Source: CBDDKS01 sp965230335
GTDB taxonomy: Bacteria; Pseudomonadota; Gammaproteobacteria; Enterobacterales; Kangiellaceae
Direction: 5' to 3'
Length of the DNA: 64,000 nt
NCBI GenBank assembly: GCA_965230335.1
Contig: CBDDKS010000006.1
Location: 2,542,001 to 2,606,000, forward strand
In this document: positions 17,642-26,156 of the stretch, piece by piece
Numbering within the stretch: the first letter of the stretch is position 1
Layout of the letters: each line of letters begins with the position of its first letter
Made by a program: the position numbers and the translations under genes
The notes under the pieces: generated by a model
Databases searched by the model: none
What the model was told of the DNA's origin: nothing
Seen by the model: only the letters and a program-made list of their open reading frames with translations

Positions 17642-18628
17642 ATGACCATGAATCTTAACGGAAATTATCAACTCGACTGGAAAAATACAAAAGCATTTTT
17701 TGTAAACCGATGGTTTCGATGGATGTTAAAAAGAAATCCTTTATCCAAAAAAGTGGTGATCACCTTAAGAAAAAGTTATACATTACCGACAAAATATGGA
17801 TTTTTATTATTGGGCATTGTGATTCTTATCGGTATAGGTGCCATTAATTATCAAAATAATTTGATATTTGTCGTCATGTTTTTTTTAATTGCTTTAGGTA
17901 TCATTGTTTTATTAAAAACATCACATAATCTTGTTGGGATCACTTTAAGTGCACATCCTGTGCTACCTGTTTTTTGTGGAGAGTATGCTGAATTTCCAAT
18001 TTCACTAACCAGTGATAAGTTTCATCAAACGATTGGTGTTGGTTTAAAGGGAGGCTATCATGAATTTATTCATATTCACCCAAATGCTGAACAACGCGTT
18101 CATATCGCTCAGACTTTTTCTAAAAGAGGACTACATAGGTTATCGCCATTACGTTGTCACTCAGTATATCCTTTAGGTTTTGTTGAGGCCTGGTCTTGGT
18201 GTTTTTTGGACCAACAGGTTTTGGTTTATCCTCAACCGGTTGACCCAGCACAACCCATTGAAAACACATTTGCAAAACAGGGTGATACCATTTCAGAAAA
18301 TATCACATCGGGCGTAGAAGATTTTAATGGATTAGAGCGTTATCAACCAGGTGATTTGATGTCGAGGGTTGATTGGAAAAGTTTTGCTAGAGAAAAAGGC
18401 TTACAAACAAAATCTTTTATAGAACATCAGGGAGAACCTGAATTATTTGATTTTAATGCGTTTCCTAATGTAGATGTTGAGATGAGATTAAGTTATTTAT
18501 GCTACTTGTTATTGGATGCTGATAAAAATGGACGTGCTTTTGGTTTAAAATTGCCGAATAAAACGATTCATATTGATCAGGGAGCAAACCATTTACACCG
18601 TTGTCTCAAAGCACTGGCGCTGTTTTAA
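17642..18628 (+). CDS. DUF58 domain-containing membrane protein
   Basis: 328 residues. Two membrane segments occur near residues 53-100 (YGFLLLGIVILIGIGAINY; FVVMFFLIALGIIVLL). The DUF58 motif is visible at GVEDFNGLERYQPGDLMSRVDW followed by KSFARE. DUF58 proteins relate to von Willebrand-type domains and are thought to work with MoxR ATPases; a precise role is not known. It lies 3 bases upstream of the transglutaminase gene. Confidence 0.9.
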   Translation: MTMNLNGNYQLDWKNTKAFFVNRWFRWMLKRNPLSKKVVITLRKSYTLPTKYGFLLLGIVILIGIGAINYQNNLIFVVMFFLIALGIIVLLKTSHNLVGITLSAHPVLPVFCGEYAEFPISLTSDKFHQTIGVGLKGGYHEFIHIHPNAEQRVHIAQTFSKRGLHRLSPLRCHSVYPLGFVEAWSWCFLDQQVLVYPQPVDPAQPIENTFAKQGDTISENITSGVEDFNGLERYQPGDLMSRVDWKSFAREKGLQTKSFIEHQGEPELFDFNAFPNVDVEMRLSYLCYLLLDADKNGRAFGLKLPNKTIHIDQGANHLHRCLKALALF

Positions 18629-18631
18629 ACT

Positions 18632-20602
18632 ATGTTATTGTTACCTGAATCACAAAGGCAATTGGAATCACGTTTATTACAAAAACTGTGTATGGTTCAA
18701 TTAGGTGTTTTATTACCCTTTACTTTGTATTTTCCTTTTTGGTTATCTGGTGCTTTGTTATTTTCCCCTTCCTGGATGTTATATCGAGTGTATTTAAAAA
18801 AGGAAACCGTTATACCACGTTGGTTATTAATGATTTGTGCCATTTTATCAGCACTGGCCGTTTATTTAAATTATCAGGGATTTCAAGGGAAAGAAGCTGG
18901 TACGGCACTCATTATCATTATGTACAGCTTGAAGATATTTGAATCAAAAACCTATCGTGATGTTAATTTACTGATGATTCTGGGGTTTTTTATCATTGCT
19001 CTGTTATTTTTGTTTAATCAATCTTTTTGGATGTTAGTTTATGTTTTGTTGATGTTAGGTCTGATCATTAAAACCTTAATACAAGCTAACTCAATGAATG
19101 CCTGGCAAAGAAGCTCTTGGGTATCTTTTAAGTTATTATCCTTTTCATTGCCCATTATGCTGTTTTTATTTTTCTTTTTCCCGAGATTGTCTCAACCCTT
19201 ATGGGAAATGCCGGGGGAAAAATCGTCAACGGGCATGAGTAGTAAAATGCAACCTGGTTCGATCGGTGAACTTCATTTATCAGATAAAGTGGCTTTTCGA
19301 GTAAAGTTTACCAATGATACACCCGATAAACAGGATTTTTACTGGAGAGGCTTGGTATTTGAGGTTTTTGATGGCATAGAATGGAAGCGTAATTATGATC
19401 GACAATTCCAAAAAATATATATTGAAAAACAACCTTTGGAAGCTTTCCATTATCAACTGACCCTGGAGCCTACCCATCAAAATTGGTTGTTTGGTTTGGA
19501 TAAACCCCTGATAACATCGAATGATTTTAATTGGCGAACAACGGGTACATTTGATAGTAAACAGGAGATTACACAAAGAATACGTTATCAGGGTATATCC
19601 AACCCTAACGCAGTATTAGAAAAAAACTTATCCAATACATTTAAACGATTGAATACCGCATTACCAAGATTCGGTAATCGTCGATCAAGAGCATGGGCTC
19701 AACAAACTTATGCTAAGTTAAATAATGCACAGGCATATGTCGATTTTCTTTTGGCCTATATCAATAATAATGAATTTTACTACACATTGAAGCCTCCTGT
19801 TTTAAAAGAGGATATTGTCGATGATTTTTGGTTAGGAAAACGAAAAGGGTTTTGTGAACACTATGCCAGTAGTTTTGTGTTTTTATTAAGAGCTGCCAAT
19901 ATTCCTGCACGTGTTGTGATTGGTTATCAAGGAGGGCAATACAATCAGCATGGTAATTATTGGATCATTCGTCAACGTAACGCTCATGCCTGGGCTGAAT
20001 ACTGGTTACCCAATAAAGGCTGGATACGTGTTGATCCAACAGCAGCAATAGCGCCAGAACGAATAGAGCAGAATTTACTCTCAGATATGGGGCAAAGTGG
20101 ATTGCTCTTTGACCGTTTACCAGAGCTTGTTGCATCATCTCAAAACTGGCTAAGCTATACACAACTCTGGGTAGATTATTTTAATCAAACATGGCAGAAC
20201 TGGATTATCGACTTTGATGCAGAAAGACAATGGCAATTTGTAAAATATTTTTCTTTATTTAAGAAAAATAAACAAACAACTGGATTATTGATTATGGTTA
20301 TTGTATTTTTTATTGTATTAGGTGTTGCTCTTTTTATTTTCCGTCCACAAAGATCGAAAGATGATGTTGAGAAGATCATGATGGTTTTATTGAGAAAACT
20401 CAAAAAGAAAGGTTATGAAAAAGCGACAGATCAAGGTGTTTCTCATTTTTTCAAACACATTATTATGGAACAACCTCATTGGGCGCCTATACTGAATCCA
20501 ATAGAAAAATACTATATTTGTATTCGTTATCAAAATATCAATAAAAAGCATGATTTCTTGAAGTCTTTAAAAAGTAAAATAAAAAAAGCTTCGTTTGACT
20601 AA
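18632..20602 (+). CDS. TgpA-like membrane transglutaminase
   Basis: 656 residues: about six N-terminal membrane segments (DUF3488-type, residues 20-190), a periplasmic transglutaminase-like domain, one more membrane segment near 555-575, and a cytoplasmic C-terminal DUF4129-like tail. The catalytic triad is visible: C408 (GFCEHYASSF), H452 (HAWAEYW) and D468 (RVDPTAA). P. aeruginosa TgpA is the nearest known relative and is essential there; its substrate is unclear. Third gene of the MoxR-DUF58-TgpA cluster. Confidence 0.92.
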   Translation: MLLLPESQRQLESRLLQKLCMVQLGVLLPFTLYFPFWLSGALLFSPSWMLYRVYLKKETVIPRWLLMICAILSALAVYLNYQGFQGKEAGTALIIIMYSLKIFESKTYRDVNLLMILGFFIIALLFLFNQSFWMLVYVLLMLGLIIKTLIQANSMNAWQRSSWVSFKLLSFSLPIMLFLFFFFPRLSQPLWEMPGEKSSTGMSSKMQPGSIGELHLSDKVAFRVKFTNDTPDKQDFYWRGLVFEVFDGIEWKRNYDRQFQKIYIEKQPLEAFHYQLTLEPTHQNWLFGLDKPLITSNDFNWRTTGTFDSKQEITQRIRYQGISNPNAVLEKNLSNTFKRLNTALPRFGNRRSRAWAQQTYAKLNNAQAYVDFLLAYINNNEFYYTLKPPVLKEDIVDDFWLGKRKGFCEHYASSFVFLLRAANIPARVVIGYQGGQYNQHGNYWIIRQRNAHAWAEYWLPNKGWIRVDPTAAIAPERIEQNLLSDMGQSGLLFDRLPELVASSQNWLSYTQLWVDYFNQTWQNWIIDFDAERQWQFVKYFSLFKKNKQTTGLLIMVIVFFIVLGVALFIFRPQRSKDDVEKIMMVLLRKLKKKGYEKATDQGVSHFFKHIIMEQPHWAPILNPIEKYYICIRYQNINKKHDFLKSLKSKIKKASFD

Positions 20603-20637
20603 ATACTTTAAATCTCAATTAAATACAAAGATTTGAT

Positions 20638-21183
20638 ATGTTGACATTCATAAAAAAAGCGCTACTTATCGTGACAATATTATTTATTGTTGGTGGATTA
20701 TTTGTTGTATTGAATAATCACTTTAAAGCCAATAATGGTATGAGCTTAAAGGATTTTTTTTCAAATGATAAAATGTCGTTGGATAATGCAAAAACTTATT
20801 ATCAATGGACAGACGATATGGGCAACACAGTTATTCAATCGCAGCCACCACCTGATGAGCGTCCATATATTTCATTTAAAAGTGATGCTTCTTTAGATGA
20901 AAGTCTGGGTGTGTATAGGAACAAAAAGCAACAGACTTCTAAAAACGAACAACGATTAGAAGCAGAAAAAAAACGTCAACAATGGCAAAAACGAAAAGCT
21001 ATGGTAGCAAAAGAAGTCAGCCCTTTTTGTAGAAATCTAGTGAATAAACTCTTTGATATGGAATTGATGATGGCAAAGTCAGGCAAAGAAAATGATTGTT
21101 ATGATTATAAAAAATTAAGAGCTCAATTAGTGCAGAACCACTGCAAACTGGGCGTCAATGATTTTTTAAGGTTTTGTCATTAA
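20638..21183 (+). CDS. DUF4124-type membrane-anchored protein
   Basis: 181 residues. One N-terminal membrane helix (ALLIVTILFIVGGLFVVL) is followed by a DUF4124-like segment (YYQWTDDMGNTVIQSQPPPDERPY), in which a Tyr/Trp-containing strand precedes a Gly-x-Thr motif, then a charged helix (EQRLEAEKKRQQWQKRK) and four Cys near the C-terminus. DUF4124 proteins are envelope proteins of unknown role. It follows the transglutaminase gene by 35 bases and overlaps the 3' end of convergent rsmE by 4 bases. Confidence 0.75.
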   Translation: MLTFIKKALLIVTILFIVGGLFVVLNNHFKANNGMSLKDFFSNDKMSLDNAKTYYQWTDDMGNTVIQSQPPPDERPYISFKSDASLDESLGVYRNKKQQTSKNEQRLEAEKKRQQWQKRKAMVAKEVSPFCRNLVNKLFDMELMMAKSGKENDCYDYKKLRAQLVQNHCKLGVNDFLRFCH

Positions 21184-21908
21184 AAGTCACCAAAAAAACC
21201 TTGCAGTAAGCTGATAATAGCAAGACTGGCCGTTTCTGTTCTTAAAATACGTGGACCAAGTTGAATATTCTTACAATGATGATTCTGTAGTTGTTCAACT
21301 TCTGAGTCTGAAAATCCTCCTTCAGGACCAATGAGCAACGTATAATTTTTTTTCTTTGGTAAACTTTTAATGGACTCACCATAATGAGGATTGAGTATGA
21401 GTGGATTGTCTTCAGGGGTTAATGTTCTAATAAACTCTTTTATATGTGTGCTATCTGATAATTTCGGTATGACTGCCCGACCGGATTGTTCGCAAGCACT
21501 TATAATCACCTGTTGCCAGTGTTGTTGTTTTTTTTGTAAGCGTTCAGGTTGTAGTTTAACGCCACAGCGTTCGCTGAATAGAGGGGTGATAGTTTTGACA
21601 CCTAACTCAACAGATTTTTGTAGCGTGTAATCCATCTTATCGCCACGGGAAACGCCTTGTACTAAATGGATATCCAAAGGCGATTCGTTTTGAATCACTT
21701 CTTTTTTATGAATGTAAACCTCAAGATGTTTTCTATGAATGGCTTGGATCTGAGCATGATAATAATGACCATCACCATTGAGTAAAATCAGTGGATCTAA
21801 TACAGACATACGTAGTACATGAATGATATGGTGTGCAGTTTGCTCTGATAGCGTGACTGTGTTTGCAACTTCTAGCACTTCATGGGTATAGATACGATAT
21901 GATTGCAT
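21180..21908 (-). CDS. rsmE: 16S rRNA (uracil-1498-N3)-methyltransferase RsmE
   Basis: 242 residues with the RsmE PUA-like N-domain (HIIHVLRMSVLDPLILLNGDGHYYHA) and SPOUT methyltransferase C-domain with its knot motifs LLIGPEGGFSDSEVE and GPRILRTETASLAII. It methylates U1498 of 16S rRNA using SAM. Convergent with the DUF4124 gene. bioA lies 57 bases upstream on the same strand, with a dispersed repeat copy in the gap. Confidence 0.93.
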   Translation of the reverse strand: MQSYRIYTHEVLEVANTVTLSEQTAHHIIHVLRMSVLDPLILLNGDGHYYHAQIQAIHRKHLEVYIHKKEVIQNESPLDIHLVQGVSRGDKMDYTLQKSVELGVKTITPLFSERCGVKLQPERLQKKQQHWQQVIISACEQSGRAVIPKLSDSTHIKEFIRTLTPEDNPLILNPHYGESIKSLPKKKNYTLLIGPEGGFSDSEVEQLQNHHCKNIQLGPRILRTETASLAIISLLQGFFGDF

Positions 21909-21942
21909 AATGCTGAGGGTCTGTTGATCTTTCAGAGTTTAT

Positions 21943-21964
21943 TAGGGCCTGTTTATCTTTTATA
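21943..21964 (-). repeat. Dispersed short repeat, copy 3
   Basis: TAGGGCCTGTTTATCTTTTA plus TA, reverse orientation, in the 57-base gap between bioA and rsmE. Confidence 0.7.
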
Positions 21965-21965
21965 A

Positions 21966-23336
21966 CTAATCGCGCGTTGCCAGTTCAATACCTTGCCAGG
22001 CAATATCCGCAAGGCGATTGAGCTCTTCTTCTTGAATAACATAAGGTGTCATAAAATAAATGACATTACCTAATGGTCGCAATAATGCACCTTGTTCCAG
22101 TGCATATTGATAAACCACCATACCACGTCTTTCTTGCCAGTCATACTCTATTTTAGCAACAGGATCTTTCATCATTTCGATAGCGAGAATCGTTCCGGTT
22201 TGTCGTACATCACCCACATGAGGATGTGATGAGAAACGTTCTTTTAATTGTTTGAGTTGCTGGATCAGATGTTGATTTTTTTCAATCCAATGTTCATTTT
22301 GCAATGTTTGAATACAAGCCAGTGCGGCCGAACATCCGATTGGGTTCCCGGTAAAACTGTGCGAATGTAAAAAGGCGGTCAGGTTTTTATAGTCATCATA
22401 AAAGGCCTGATACATGGTTTCGGTAGTGATAACGGCAGATAAAGGCAATGCACCGCCGGTTAGTCCTTTTGACAGACAAAGAATATCAGGGGTTATATTG
22501 GCTTGCTCACAGGCAAATAAGGTACCTGTACGACCAAACCCAACGGCAATTTCATCAGCAATTAAATGAATATCCAATTTTTCACAAGCCGATTTTAATA
22601 AACTTAAATAAATCGGATGATACATACGCATGTATCCCGCACATTGCACCAGAGGCTCTACAATAACCGCTGCAATTTGGTGATGATGTTTTTCCAGTAA
22701 CGCCGACATTTTTTCAAATTGACGAACAGAATAGTCGTGCCAGCTTTCGCCTGATTCCCGATAAAAGCAATCAGGTGACGGTGCTGTAAAACCTTCAAGC
22801 AATAAAGAACCATATTGTTGTTTATACAGTGCAACATCGCTGACGGATAATGCAGCAATGGTTTCTCCATGATACCCATTAGCCAGATTGACAAATTTAT
22901 GTTTGTTAGGGCGACCTTGATTGAGCCAATAATGCACGCTCATTTTTAAGGCAATTTCAACAGCACTGGAACCATTCTCTCCATAAAATACACGTTGTAA
23001 TCCTGATGGGGTGATGTCGACCAGTGTTTCGGCTAATTCAATGGCAGGTTGATGGGTGAAGCCCGCAAAAATACTGTGTTGTAATTGAGCCGCTTGTTCT
23101 TGGATGGCGGCAACAATATTAGGATGATTATGCCCCAGGATATTGACCCACCATGAGCTGATGCCATCGATGTAGCGTTTATCCTGATGATCGATGAGAT
23201 AAACACCTTCGGCCCTTTTTATGGGAATTAATGGGATGTTTTCATGATCTTTCATTTGTGTACAGGGATGCCACAGCACCGAGAGATCACGGGAGGATAA
23301 CGTTGAGTTTGAGTGATGCTGAGGTTTTTTTTTCAA
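21966..23336 (-). CDS. bioA: Adenosylmethionine-8-amino-7-oxononanoate aminotransferase
   Basis: 456 residues of class III PLP aminotransferase. The biotin-specific signatures are seen: LWHPCTQMKDH near the N-terminus, DGISSWWVNILGHNHP, and the PLP lysine in LCLSKGLTGGALPLSAV. It converts KAPA to DAPA in biotin synthesis using SAM as amino donor. No other bio genes are next to it. The open frame begins with TTG at 23336 without a good ribosome site; the true start could be slightly downstream, but must be before LWHPCTQM. Confidence 0.93.
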   Translation of the reverse strand: MKKKPQHHSNSTLSSRDLSVLWHPCTQMKDHENIPLIPIKRAEGVYLIDHQDKRYIDGISSWWVNILGHNHPNIVAAIQEQAAQLQHSIFAGFTHQPAIELAETLVDITPSGLQRVFYGENGSSAVEIALKMSVHYWLNQGRPNKHKFVNLANGYHGETIAALSVSDVALYKQQYGSLLLEGFTAPSPDCFYRESGESWHDYSVRQFEKMSALLEKHHHQIAAVIVEPLVQCAGYMRMYHPIYLSLLKSACEKLDIHLIADEIAVGFGRTGTLFACEQANITPDILCLSKGLTGGALPLSAVITTETMYQAFYDDYKNLTAFLHSHSFTGNPIGCSAALACIQTLQNEHWIEKNQHLIQQLKQLKERFSSHPHVGDVRQTGTILAIEMMKDPVAKIEYDWQERRGMVVYQYALEQGALLRPLGNVIYFMTPYVIQEEELNRLADIAWQGIELATRD

Positions 23337-23396
23337 AACAAAGACCGATTAGCTGATATTAAAATCAGATTCTAACAAAAATAGAGTTGTGGAATA

Positions 23397-23445
23397 GGGG
23401 CTGTTTATCTTTTATAGTTAAAACCTGTAAAAGATAAACAGCCCC
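23397..23445. repeat. Dispersed short repeat, complete palindromic copy 4
   Basis: Left arm 23397-23414 (GGGGCTGTTTATCTTTTA) is the exact reverse complement of right arm 23428-23445, with a 13-base spacer. Both arms are copies of the dispersed element, so this is either the complete form or two copies in opposite orientation. It lies between the start of bioA and the end of the WD40-like gene (both minus strand) and would form an 18-bp RNA hairpin, though no T-run follows. Confidence 0.8.
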
Positions 23446-23458
23446 GAGGGTTTCGATG

Positions 23459-24508
23459 TTATTTTTTCAAGGGTTGAATACGCCACTTTTGTCCATAACC
23501 AGAGGAGGCTTCAGTAAACAGATACTCATCGGATGCATCAAAAGCAACAGCATAAATAATCGCGCCACTGGGCTTCCATTGGTTTCGTGTTTTTGCTTTC
23601 CAGCGTTTGAGTAATTTGCCTGTCTTCACGTCCCAAAGTGAAATATCTCTCCCTGGTGCACCTGTTGCCAGCCACTGATCATTGGATGAAAACCTGGCTG
23701 CACTGATCACATATTCCCGTGGTTTTAGAGCCAGTTTTGTATGTTGTTGACCTGTTTTTAAATTCCAGATGATGGCATTTCCCCGAGTACCGGAAGTAAA
23801 AGCAAATTGACCGCTTTTACTGAGCACAGCTTGGGTGACGCGGGTTTTATGTTCAAAAATATAGCGAGGTTGGCCGGTTTGTGTATTCCAAAGAATAGCT
23901 CTGTAATCATGTCCTCCTGTCAATGCCCATAAGCCATTGGCAGAGAGATCAGCAGAAGCAATAGAGGCAAAGTTTTCTACGCCAGGTAAGGAAGTTGCTG
24001 TTCTGACTTGATGACCGCTGAATTCAATACGTCTGCCTGTTTCAATATTAAGGTGTATTGCCAGACCATTGTGTAGGCCTAAAAGCAGAGTTTGTCCTTT
24101 GTTAGCCAAAGCAACACTGCGAATCAGGTCAGGTGCCTGCCAATATCCGTAGGCTTTACCTGTATTGGTATTCCATATGACAAAATTACGGTTATCTGCC
24201 GTGATGGCTCTGGAACCATCAGGGGAAATATCTGATGCAATAATCATTTCATCAGGGTTATCGTTATGTTTCCACTGAAACTTTAGGGCGTTGTTTTCGA
24301 GGTCCCAATAACCAATACCATGATTCACACTACTGATGAGAGAAAAACGGCCGTCATCTGATAAGCTGGCACTGAGTGTACCTACAGCAGCATGCTGCCA
24401 AGAGGCTTCTGCGGGAATAGGTTTATCGCATGATGATATAAAAATAGTCGTAAAACATAAAAAAATCGCAGTTTTAAATTTTTTTTTTGTATTTTTTTGC
24501 TTCAGCAT
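23459..24508 (-). CDS. WD40-like beta-propeller lipoprotein
   Basis: 349 residues. An N-terminal basic/hydrophobic signal ends in a lipobox (IFISSC, Cys near residue 27), so it is probably a lipoprotein. The rest is a chain of WD40-like blades with repeated GYWDLEN, FVIWNTNTGKAYGYW, AILWNTQTGQPRYIF, AIIWNLKTGQQHT and ISLWDVKTGKLLKRW motifs, enough for a six- or seven-bladed propeller. Such propellers bind protein partners; no partner can be named. Divergent from the FKBP gene, sharing a 95-base spacer. Confidence 0.85.
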   Translation of the reverse strand: MLKQKNTKKKFKTAIFLCFTTIFISSCDKPIPAEASWQHAAVGTLSASLSDDGRFSLISSVNHGIGYWDLENNALKFQWKHNDNPDEMIIASDISPDGSRAITADNRNFVIWNTNTGKAYGYWQAPDLIRSVALANKGQTLLLGLHNGLAIHLNIETGRRIEFSGHQVRTATSLPGVENFASIASADLSANGLWALTGGHDYRAILWNTQTGQPRYIFEHKTRVTQAVLSKSGQFAFTSGTRGNAIIWNLKTGQQHTKLALKPREYVISAARFSSNDQWLATGAPGRDISLWDVKTGKLLKRWKAKTRNQWKPSGAIIYAVAFDASDEYLFTEASSGYGQKWRIQPLKK

Positions 24509-24603
24509 AGGTTTATTAGTTGGGTTTTTTAGTAGATATCGTTAGACTATCGCGTTCAAATTCATTAACCAAAGACGTTATTAACAACTTTAGGGGAAAT
24601 TTC

Positions 24604-25407
24604 GTGAAAAGACTAATCTCATTAGCCGCTTTTGCGGTTTTTGCTACGGCTTGCCAGCAAGCGAATCAAGAGCAAAATCAAGCGGTAGAAAAGAAACAAG
24701 ATAATTCGGTTGCATTTGCAGAAATGACACAGGCTGAAAAAGACAGCTATGCCGTAGGTTCGGGTGAAGGGAAAAGGGTCCTTGACCGTATAAATAGTTT
24801 GAATGATATGGAATACACGGCATTTGATAAAGAAGCCTATGCTCGTGGCTATACAGATATGCTTATGGGTAAGAATACTGTATCGGATGAAGAGTTGCAG
24901 GCTCAGGCCACAGCTTTTGGTGAACGTTTACGTACACATGAACAAACATTCCGAGCAAAGCAGGCAGAAGACAATAAAGCAAAACAAGTTACTTTTTTAA
25001 CAGAAAATGCAAAAAAAGAAGGTGTGAAAACGACTGAATCCGGTTTGCAATATAAAGAAATTGCTCCAGGAGATGGTAAAAATTTCCCCAAAGCAACAGA
25101 TACCGTTAAAGTCCATTATACGGGTACGTTAATTGACGGCAAAAAGTTTGATAGTTCTGTTGATAGAGGCCAGCCAGCTCAGTTTCCTCTCAATGGTGTC
25201 ATTAAAGGTTGGACTGAAGGTATTCCTTTAATGAGTAAGGGGGCAAAATATGAGTTTTATATTCCTTCTGAGTTAGCTTATGGTCCACAGGGGCGTCCTT
25301 CGATTCCTGGTAATTCATTGCTGATTTTTGAGGTAGAACTATTGGATATTGTTGAACCACCCAAGCCGGCCGATCTTTCTAAAAAAGAAGAGCCAGTTAA
25401 GCAATAG
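24604..25407 (+). CDS. FKBP-type peptidyl-prolyl isomerase, lipoprotein (Mip/FklB-like)
   Basis: 267 residues from GTG at 24604 (AGGGGA about 7 bases upstream); earlier readings lack a ribosome site. The signal KRLISLAAFAVFATAC has a lipobox with Cys at about residue 16. An FKBP N-terminal dimerisation domain (DSYAVGSGEGKRVLDRI, YARGYTDMLMGK) precedes the catalytic domain (VKVHYTGTLIDGKKFDSS, PLNGVIKGWTEGI, IPSELAYG). It should speed proline isomerisation in folding envelope proteins, as Mip and FkpA do. A terminator follows at 25461. Confidence 0.92.
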   Translation: MKRLISLAAFAVFATACQQANQEQNQAVEKKQDNSVAFAEMTQAEKDSYAVGSGEGKRVLDRINSLNDMEYTAFDKEAYARGYTDMLMGKNTVSDEELQAQATAFGERLRTHEQTFRAKQAEDNKAKQVTFLTENAKKEGVKTTESGLQYKEIAPGDGKNFPKATDTVKVHYTGTLIDGKKFDSSVDRGQPAQFPLNGVIKGWTEGIPLMSKGAKYEFYIPSELAYGPQGRPSIPGNSLLIFEVELLDIVEPPKPADLSKKEEPVKQ

Positions 25408-25433
25408 ATCTGATTTTAACAATCTAGAGCTTG

Positions 25434-25454
25434 TTAAAAGATAGACAGGCTCTA
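25434..25454 (+). repeat. Dispersed short repeat, copy 5
   Basis: TTAAAAGATAGACAGGCTCT plus A, one mismatch from the core (TAGACAG for TAAACAG), 26 bases after the FKBP stop and just before its terminator. Confidence 0.65.
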
Positions 25455-25457
25455 ATA

Positions 25458-25496
25458 AAAACCCCGTCATGTTTTTTCTGCATGCGGGGTTTTTTA
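25458..25496 (+). terminator. Rho-independent terminator after the FKBP gene
   Basis: AAACCCCGTCATG pairs with CATGCGGGGTTT around a TTTTTTCTG loop and is followed by TTT. The A-run upstream makes it potentially bidirectional with rsd on the other strand. Confidence 0.85.
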
Positions 25497-25540
25497 TTGG
25501 GTTCTGCAGCTCTTTCAACAACGATAAAAGTAGCCGTTTT

Positions 25541-25984
25541 TTATGCTTCTTTAGATCTGATTTGATGGATCAACTTATCTTCTAATTCAACACGATAGGC
25601 AATGGCTTCGCCCAAAATAGAAAGATCGGCATCCAGTTCATTCATCATCTTATCATCAAAATCCGTGTATTTATCATTGAAGTGGACAACCACGTCGGTG
25701 GTTTGGTGAATTTGAGGAAGTAGACTCTCCAATAGTTCAAGGTTATGACTGCCATTGACACTGCATCGGCTGGCTATTTCTTCATACACTTCAAAGTGAC
25801 CGGCAGAAACATAATCAATAAGAATGTCACAAAATTGATTAATTTGTTGTTTATCAGGCAACACTTTGCCTCGTCGTTTGCCACTCATTTGACAGTAAAG
25901 AACAAGCAGTTCATTTCGCTCAGCTAACCATTTCTTAATCAACCCTTGAGAGCTGGGAACAGCAGTAGATTCGGTCGTCAGCAT
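25541..25984 (-). CDS. rsd: Rsd/AlgQ family anti-sigma-70 protein
   Basis: 147 residues with the Rsd/AlgQ pattern: a four-helix protein with WLAERNELLVLYCQMSG at the N-terminus, then INQFCDILIDYVSAGHFEVYEEI and a Ser/Asn-rich stretch before a second helical half. Rsd binds region 4 of sigma-70 and can free core polymerase for other sigma factors; AlgQ does the same in pseudomonads. The name rsd is used by family; algQ would be an equal choice. Divergent from the histidine kinase gene. Confidence 0.87.
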   Translation of the reverse strand: MLTTESTAVPSSQGLIKKWLAERNELLVLYCQMSGKRRGKVLPDKQQINQFCDILIDYVSAGHFEVYEEIASRCSVNGSHNLELLESLLPQIHQTTDVVVHFNDKYTDFDDKMMNELDADLSILGEAIAYRVELEDKLIHQIRSKEA

Positions 25985-26156
25985 TTAAAACCTCGGTTTT
26001 GTAGTTTGTTGCAATGTAAAAAGGCGCAATAAGACATCATTTTAGGTAGACTTGAGTGTTTTTACTGCTTCGCCTTTGTTAATATTATCTAATAGCAAAG
26101 TTATAGAATGATATCAAATACTTAATTAACAAACTACAGAAAGAATTCATAGTGAG